DNA of 64,000 nt, taken from the NCBI RefSeq assembly GCF_000526195.1, contig NZ_JAFP01000001.1, positions 372,001 to 436,000 of the forward strand, read 5' to 3'. Positions 59,409 through 64,000 of the stretch are shown one piece after another. The notes beneath the pieces are model-generated. The model ran no database searches. It worked only from the letters and a program-made list of their open reading frames with translations, and was not told the origin of the DNA. The number at the start of each line of letters is the position of its first letter. Position 1 is the stretch's first letter. The position numbers and the translations under genes were made by a program. This stretch comes from Hippea sp. KM1. Its GTDB lineage: Bacteria; Campylobacterota_A; Desulfurellia; Desulfurellales; Hippeaceae.

Positions 59409-60587
59409 ATGGTATTTTATAAGAAGTTTAACCTAAGTAGATTGGTGGAGAATCTATCTAAATCGTTAGACCTTATTCTAAACGGCAGCCCCTCAAACCA
59501 CGCCTTGAGGGTTAGCTTTATCTGTATCCTGATATCCTATCAGATGAACTTTAAACTAAACGAGAGGATAAACCTCTATCTGGCAGGCCTTTTGCACGAT
59601 ATAGGTGCAGTTGAGAGGGAAACCCAGCTTTTGCTTGAATACGATAAAAGGGACTGTGTTGATCTGCAGAGGCATGCCATTGTTGGGTATGAGATACTTA
59701 AAAAGATACCGCTGTTTGAGGAGATAGCCCTGATTGTCAAGGATCACCACAATCCGGCAAGCAACAATCTGTTGTCAAGGATAATATACTTTGCCGATGA
59801 GGTTGAGGTTTTGCTAAGAAGGGAGAATCTGTTTGAGCCCAAAACACTAAAGGCAAAGATATACCCTTTGTATAAAAATAGGCCTATGTTTAGCGATATA
59901 TTGGATGCCTTTGTTGAGGTAATAAGGAACGATGCCTTTTTCATAATGCTTTCCAATGTTGAGGAGATAAAGAAATACTTTGTTTCTCATGTTGAGGAGA
60001 AGATAGTTAGCGTGGATGCTGAATTGTTTAATAGATTGGCAAAATCCATAGCAGAGAGCTTCATAGACAAAAAGAGCAAATTTACGCTTACGCATTCCAG
60101 CGATGTGGCCAAAACGGCGCTTGCCATAGCCAGGCAGGTTGGCCTGAGTAATAAGGATTGCAAAACCATCGAAACAGCAGGTTTCTTACACGATATAGGC
60201 AAGCTGTTTGTGCCAAAAAGCATACTGGAATATCCAGGTAAGCTAAGCGGAAACGATTGGCTTAGGATGAAATCGCATGTTTATTACACCTATTCCTTCT
60301 TAAACCAGATGGAGTTAGATGAGGATATTATACACATAGCAAGTTCCCATCATGAATATTTAGACGGTTCGGGCTATCCGTTTGGATTGAATAGAAACGA
60401 CCTCTCCACGGGGGCTCAGATATTGACCGTTGCCGACATCTATTCAGCGCTAAGGCAAAAAAGGCCATACCGAAGCAACTCCTTCTCCCATCAGGAGGCC
60501 CTTGAGGTGCTAATCGGCATGGCCAACAAGGGAAAGATCAACAGGGATTTTATAAAAGCCATCCCTTCTGATGTGCTTGATATTTAG
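59409..60587 (+). CDS. Tandem HD-domain protein with C-terminal HD-GYP
   Basis: About 392 residues. The N-terminal HD-like domain has NHALRVSFICIL, AGLLHDIGAVERET near residue 61 and RHAIVGYEILKKI with VKDHHNP, but lacks the GYP segment. The C-terminal domain is canonical: HSSDVAKTALAIARQ, GFLHDIGKLFVPKSILEYPG, KSHVYYTYSFLNQ and SSHHEYLDGSGYPFGL. It should hydrolyse a cyclic dinucleotide (c-di-GMP or cGAMP-like). The N-terminal domain may be sensory or regulatory. AAGGGG seven bases before ATG 59409 supports this start; GTG 59403 is possible. It is transcribed away from the RND operon and overlaps the convergent 59-aa gene by 4 bp. Confidence 0.85.
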   Translation: MVFYKKFNLSRLVENLSKSLDLILNGSPSNHALRVSFICILISYQMNFKLNERINLYLAGLLHDIGAVERETQLLLEYDKRDCVDLQRHAIVGYEILKKIPLFEEIALIVKDHHNPASNNLLSRIIYFADEVEVLLRRENLFEPKTLKAKIYPLYKNRPMFSDILDAFVEVIRNDAFFIMLSNVEEIKKYFVSHVEEKIVSVDAELFNRLAKSIAESFIDKKSKFTLTHSSDVAKTALAIARQVGLSNKDCKTIETAGFLHDIGKLFVPKSILEYPGKLSGNDWLRMKSHVYYTYSFLNQMELDEDIIHIASSHHEYLDGSGYPFGLNRNDLSTGAQILTVADIYSALRQKRPYRSNSFSHQEALEVLIGMANKGKINRDFIKAIPSDVLDI

Positions 60588-60763
60588 GTCTTTTCCATGT
60601 ATTCCTTGACCCACTCGATCTGACAGTCCTGGGGCAGCTTGGATTTTACTATCTTTTCTGCCTCCTCCTCGTTTACACAATACTCCTCAATACCAAAGGC
60701 CTCGCATTTGAGATGAAACCTGTCGTTTTCCTTCTTTAACTCAACCTTGACCTTTTCTGCCAT
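60584..60763 (-). CDS. 59-aa acidic cysteine-containing protein
   Basis: Short gene ATG 60763 to TAA 60584-60586. The product starts MAEKVKVELKKENDRF and is acidic/basic mixed with Cys at 20, 29 and 47; no signal peptide. GGGGGTGGTGAT in front of the ATG is a plausible ribosome site. It lies 57 bp after the stop of the second RND pump in the same direction and overlaps the end of the tandem-HD gene by 4 bp. No family is recognised. The dense charged composition and clean ribosome site favour a real gene. Confidence 0.6.
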   Translation of the reverse strand: MAEKVKVELKKENDRFHLKCEAFGIEEYCVNEEEAEKIVKSKLPQDCQIEWVKEYMEKT

Positions 60764-60766
60764 ATC

Positions 60767-60832
60767 ACCACCCCCTCTTTGTGTTGTTTTAGTTAAGCTT
60801 AACTCTTAAGCGGTATTTTTTCAAGGGGTGGT
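60767..60832 (-). promoter_or_regulatory. Nested inverted repeats before the 59-aa gene
   Basis: ACCACCCC (60767-60774) is complementary to GGGGTGGT (60825-60832), enclosing a perfect 14-base palindrome AGTTAAGCTTAACT (60791-60804). On the minus-strand transcript the 3' arm contains the ribosome site of the 59-aa gene and the 5' arm the last codons of the RND pump. It could act as a terminator-like or ribosome-masking structure. Confidence 0.4.
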
Positions 60833-63800
60833 TTCTGAACTTTTGTTCTTTTTTGTTGCTGAATCGAGCATGTACGCAAACATAGGCACATAAACAAGCG
60901 TTAGGAATGTTCCAACAAGCAGTCCTCCTACCGCCACATCGGCAAGCGGGGATAGCCTTTCAAGACCCACAGCGCGCTCCAAAGCTATGGGTATCATGCC
61001 GGCGATGGTTCCAAAGGCCGTCATCATAACCGGCCTGAATCTCACCCTCACGCTTTCCAAGGCGCTCTCAAACGGTGATTCCTTTTCTCTGTAATGTTGA
61101 TAGAAGTCTATAAGGAGGACCGAGTTTTTTATAATTATACCAAAAAGCAGCAATATGCCCATCATGCTGGGCATGCAAGAGGGTTTGTGGAATATTAACA
61201 TGGCCCAGAATGCTCCTATCATGGATAGCGGCAAGACCACGATCATTACAAGACCCATCCTGACAGACCTATAAACCGCTATCAGGGTCATTGTTAGGAG
61301 TATAACGCCTATCACTATGGCCTTTAGCATCCTTTTGAAGCTGTCGTTTAGCTGCACGATACTGCCTGCCTGCTCAACCTTGAACCCTTCCGTGTTTAGA
61401 TGCTTTAGGATTTTCTGGCTGTCTGCCGTTATCATCGTTATTGGTTTTTTGTTTCTGAATCCGTTTACATCTAAACTGTAAAGCAGCTGATCCCTTTCTA
61501 TTTTGGCTGGTGTGAAGTGCTCTTTAAACTTTGCCACCGCCTGAAGTGGTATGTAATAGCCGAAGGGTGTTTTTATGGGCAATAGTCTAATGCTGTTTAT
61601 GTTTTCGTTGAATTTTCCCTTTAGATAAATCCTTACAAACTGACTGTTCATAGAGGTAAAATCGCCATTTATCGCTGCTATTCTGCCGTTTATGGGTATT
61701 TGTGCTATGATCTGTGCAGGTGTTAGGCCATAACTTAGGGCCTTATTTGTGTCTATGTTTAGTGTTATTTCCTTGAAATTACTGTCCCAGCTTATATCTA
61801 TGCTGGTTAGACCCTTAATGCGTCGTATGTTTTTGGCTATAATATTTGCTTCATCTGATAAGCCTTCGTATGTGGCACTTTTTATTCTTATGTCGAGGGG
61901 TGCTTTTATACTGGAAAGCGGCGTGGCTCCGAAATCGTAAACATCAACATTCTTTATGCCTTCTAATTGATTGAGTTTGTCTCTAAATATAGATTCTATT
62001 TGCCATATGGTTAGCTTTCTGTGAAATCTATCAACGCAGTTTATTGTTATCGTCGCTTCAGAAGGTAAGTTACCGTTGCCCAAGGATAAAACGCCAGCTT
62101 CTGATCCGAATGCCGTTGAGCTCATTCTTACATAAGGTTGTTTGTGCAGCCAATTTAGAAAACCTTTGAGTTTTTTCATCGATTCGTCTGCTGTGCTATT
62201 TGAGCTGAACTTTATTTTTGCTATTACTATGCCTGTATCCATAGGAGGCATGATGTCTCTTCCTAAAATGGGCATTATGTTTTTCATGCTCAAAATAAAT
62301 ATTACAATGACACCAACTATGAGTATGACCCTTCTTAGGATATATTTGCCTGAATTTGAGAATCTTAACACACCTATATAGACATCTATCAGTTTGCCAA
62401 TGGTTTTTGAATAGAGATTCTCAAATATTAGCTCTATTTTTGTTTTCTTAGTGCCGTTTTTGTATAGATATGCGGATAATTTAGGCACAAATGTTACGGA
62501 CAAAAAGTAAGACACAATTAAGGATATAATGAGGGTTGAGATTAACGGCTGGAATATTCTCTGTGGGTAATCGCCTATGAACATCAGAGGGAATAGAACG
62601 ACTATAGTTGAGAGTGTGCCTGCAAATACCGGCCCCAAAACCTCTTTTGTTCCTTTATAGATAGCTGTGTTTAGATCCTCCTTGAGTTCATTTAGGTGTC
62701 TTTCTATGTTTTCAAGCACAACCACGGCATCGTCTGTTAGCATACCTAAAGAAAGGATGATGCCCGTGTATACGACTATATTTAGCTCCCCGCCCGTAAG
62801 CCATATAACGGCTATGGTTGTAAAAAACACCATTGGTATGGAAAGACCTGCTGCAATTATGGCCCTGAAGTTGCCCAAGAACAACAAAAGCACAATTAGT
62901 GTATAGATGATTGCATCCCTTAAGGCCTCAAGCATGTTTTGATTTGATGTCAGTATTAGATTTCTCTGGGTATCCGATATCTCAAACTTTATGTTTGGGT
63001 ATTGTTTTTTTAGGTATTTTATAGCTTCCCTTGCGGCATTGGATACATCCAAAACACTGCCTTTGGGGGCTCGTTGTATGGCTAAGGCTATAGCAGGATG
63101 GCCGTTACCCATATAGCCGCTAAACCGTTTTTCGTAATCCCATTTTACATCTGCAACACTTTTTAAGGGCAGGTTGGGTGCAATCTGGAGTTGTTTAAGC
63201 TTCTCGATCTGGTCTTTCTCACCGTAATATGTTAGGGTTAGGAAGTTGTCTTTGCTTTTCATAAATCCTATGGGCATATCCCTATCAAGGCTGAAGAGCG
63301 CTTTGATGATTCTATCTGCCGATATGTTGTATTTGGCGAGTTTATAAGGGTCTATGTTTATTGTTATGGCGCTTTTGTATCCGCCGAACACCTCAACATT
63401 GCCTATGTCTTTTATGCTAAGAAGATAGGGTTTTATAAAGCTGTCGGCTATCTTTCTTATGTCGCCTAATGTTATGGAGTTGTTTTTTGGGCTTAGTGAG
63501 ACAACATCGACGGGCAAGGTAAAGCTTCCAACTGTGTATATGGATGGATTGGCATTTGGGGGCAGCTTGGATTTGACAATTGATAGGGCATTTGCAACAT
63601 CCACAGCTGCGTTCTTTAGGCCTTTTTTATATTCGAATTCTACTTTAACTATGGAAAAATTAGCCACATTTATTGAACTTATATCTCTAACATAGCTCAG
63701 TCTTGCAACCTCCTCCTCTATGGGTTTTGAAACGCTGCTTGCTGCAACCTGAGCCGTGGCTCCTGGTATCTTTGTTACGATAATAACCTGAGGTCTGTCT

Positions 63801-63913
63801 GCATCGGGGAATAGGTTTTTGGGCAGCTCCTTCAGGCCTATAATGCCCAATACGAAAAATAACATTATAATACTGAAAAGCGTATAGGGTCTTTTGTAAA
63901 AGTAATCAAACAT
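60821..63913 (-). CDS. Second RND-family efflux transporter
   Basis: 1030 residues, 12 membrane helices, with the N-terminal pattern MFDYFYKRPYTLFSIIMLFF. The Asp pair is in LSLGMLTDDAVVVLENIERH near residue 395 and the relay Lys in LFGIIIKNSVLLIDFYQHY near 930. It is clearly diverged from the pump at 53791-56889 and belongs to a different subgroup (HAE1-like or a less-characterised RND branch). The upstream gene, running off the right edge, may be its adaptor. There is no TolC next to it in the window. The substrate is unknown. Confidence 0.92.
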   Translation of the reverse strand: MFDYFYKRPYTLFSIIMLFFVLGIIGLKELPKNLFPDADRPQVIIVTKIPGATAQVAASSVSKPIEEEVARLSYVRDISSINVANFSIVKVEFEYKKGLKNAAVDVANALSIVKSKLPPNANPSIYTVGSFTLPVDVVSLSPKNNSITLGDIRKIADSFIKPYLLSIKDIGNVEVFGGYKSAITINIDPYKLAKYNISADRIIKALFSLDRDMPIGFMKSKDNFLTLTYYGEKDQIEKLKQLQIAPNLPLKSVADVKWDYEKRFSGYMGNGHPAIALAIQRAPKGSVLDVSNAAREAIKYLKKQYPNIKFEISDTQRNLILTSNQNMLEALRDAIIYTLIVLLLFLGNFRAIIAAGLSIPMVFFTTIAVIWLTGGELNIVVYTGIILSLGMLTDDAVVVLENIERHLNELKEDLNTAIYKGTKEVLGPVFAGTLSTIVVLFPLMFIGDYPQRIFQPLISTLIISLIVSYFLSVTFVPKLSAYLYKNGTKKTKIELIFENLYSKTIGKLIDVYIGVLRFSNSGKYILRRVILIVGVIVIFILSMKNIMPILGRDIMPPMDTGIVIAKIKFSSNSTADESMKKLKGFLNWLHKQPYVRMSSTAFGSEAGVLSLGNGNLPSEATITINCVDRFHRKLTIWQIESIFRDKLNQLEGIKNVDVYDFGATPLSSIKAPLDIRIKSATYEGLSDEANIIAKNIRRIKGLTSIDISWDSNFKEITLNIDTNKALSYGLTPAQIIAQIPINGRIAAINGDFTSMNSQFVRIYLKGKFNENINSIRLLPIKTPFGYYIPLQAVAKFKEHFTPAKIERDQLLYSLDVNGFRNKKPITMITADSQKILKHLNTEGFKVEQAGSIVQLNDSFKRMLKAIVIGVILLTMTLIAVYRSVRMGLVMIVVLPLSMIGAFWAMLIFHKPSCMPSMMGILLLFGIIIKNSVLLIDFYQHYREKESPFESALESVRVRFRPVMMTAFGTIAGMIPIALERAVGLERLSPLADVAVGGLLVGTFLTLVYVPMFAYMLDSATKKNKSSETTP

Positions 63914-63916
63914 CGC

Positions 63917-64000
63917 CTACTCCTTTATAACCTTCACTCCGCCTAAGAGCTTTATGAAGATGTCGGGTTTTGCCAGGATTAACTCCTTGTTGACAAGGGC
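63917..64000 (-). CDS. 3' end of a gene preceding the second RND pump (probable adaptor)
   Basis: The last 27 codons (ALVNKELILAKPDIFIKLLG, GVKVIKE, stop at 63917-63919) of a gene entering from the right edge. The stop lies 3 bp before the RND ATG, so the two are one operon. By analogy with RND operons it is probably a membrane fusion protein, but the visible part carries no diagnostic motif. Confidence 0.5.
   Translation of the reverse strand, partial: ALVNKELILAKPDIFIKLLGGVKVIKE

Noticed and set aside
60791-60804. Third MarR operator (AGTTAAGCTTAACT)
   Set aside because: It shares AGTT/AACT arms with the 19-bp operator, but the CAATTG centre is absent and no promoter with the same geometry is nearby.
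1-64000. CRISPR arrays, rRNA genes or integrase-bounded islands
   Set aside because: No regularly spaced direct repeats, no rRNA sequence and no integrase gene were seen. The tRNA-Leu at 11570-11654 is not flanked by a visible copy of its 3' end.

Overview
The window looks like a chromosomal segment from an anaerobic, sulfur-metabolising bacterium, probably of the Hippea/Desulfurella type. This is an inference from gene content: de novo anaerobic cobalamin synthesis with an exported CbiK, a fused CcsBA cytochrome c maturation protein, a Dps-like ferritin, a TauE/SafE permease with its DUF1634 partner, and a compact, tightly overlapping gene style. No rRNA or strain-level marker is present. 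Three visibly AT-richer blocks carry restriction-modification (RM) genes and interrupt a core of housekeeping, cobalamin, riboflavin and efflux genes.

Layout. 1-7.1 kb: remains of a type I RM locus (3' end of a Fic/RhuM gene, an hsdS cut off by an IS1634-family element that abuts a decayed IS256-family element, and an intact hsdR). 7.2-15.4 kb: M48 lipoprotein protease, Dps-like ferritin, CcsBA, tRNA-Leu(UAG), DEAD-box helicase, then on the minus strand an MFS transporter and metF. 15.5-31.0 kb: two divergent cobalamin operons. The minus-strand operon is cbiD-cbiE-cbiF-cbiG-cbiH plus a phosphoethanolamine-transferase-like gene. The plus-strand operon begins with a B12 riboswitch and a 12-codon leader ORF, then cbiA, exported cbiK, a BtuCDF-like ABC transporter and cobA. 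It is interrupted by a type II RM pair and continues with cbiL, cbiC and cbiJ. 31.0-34.0 kb: marR-emrA-emrB efflux operon (minus). 34.1-39.8 kb: yjbQ, then ribD-ribE-ribBA-ribH-nusB-pyrF-pyrE. 39.8-41.4 kb: a 67-aa exported protein and DegP/HtrA. 42.0-47.0 kb: an AT-rich four-gene type III-like restriction operon in which the Mod methylase appears split around a small PD-(D/E)XK-like gene. 47.2-53.7 kb: OmpR-family two-component system, DUF1634-TauE-DedA-TlyA, and an HD-GYP/GGDEF-like protein. 53.8-64.0 kb: tolC-hlyD-RND efflux operon, a tandem-HD protein, a 59-aa Cys protein, and a second RND pump running off the right edge.

How parts work together. Two regulatory links can be read directly from the DNA. 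An identical 19-bp palindrome covers the -35 hexamer of both the marR-emrAB promoter and the tolC-RND promoter 25 kb away, so one MarR repressor probably controls both pumps. A 20-bp tandem-repeat box (17/20 identical) lies upstream of both the OmpR-type regulator gene and the 67-aa/degP operon, suggesting a Cpx-like envelope-stress circuit. The B12 riboswitch appears to act on translation: a six-base loop-loop match would control a hairpin that covers the ribosome binding site of the leader ORF, whose stop codon overlaps the cbiA start.

The best candidate for something undescribed is the 42.0-47.0 kb operon (split Mod, embedded nuclease-like protein, Mod-tail/HEPN-like protein, Res helicase-nuclease). 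The type II RM cassette inside a B12-riboswitch operon comes next.
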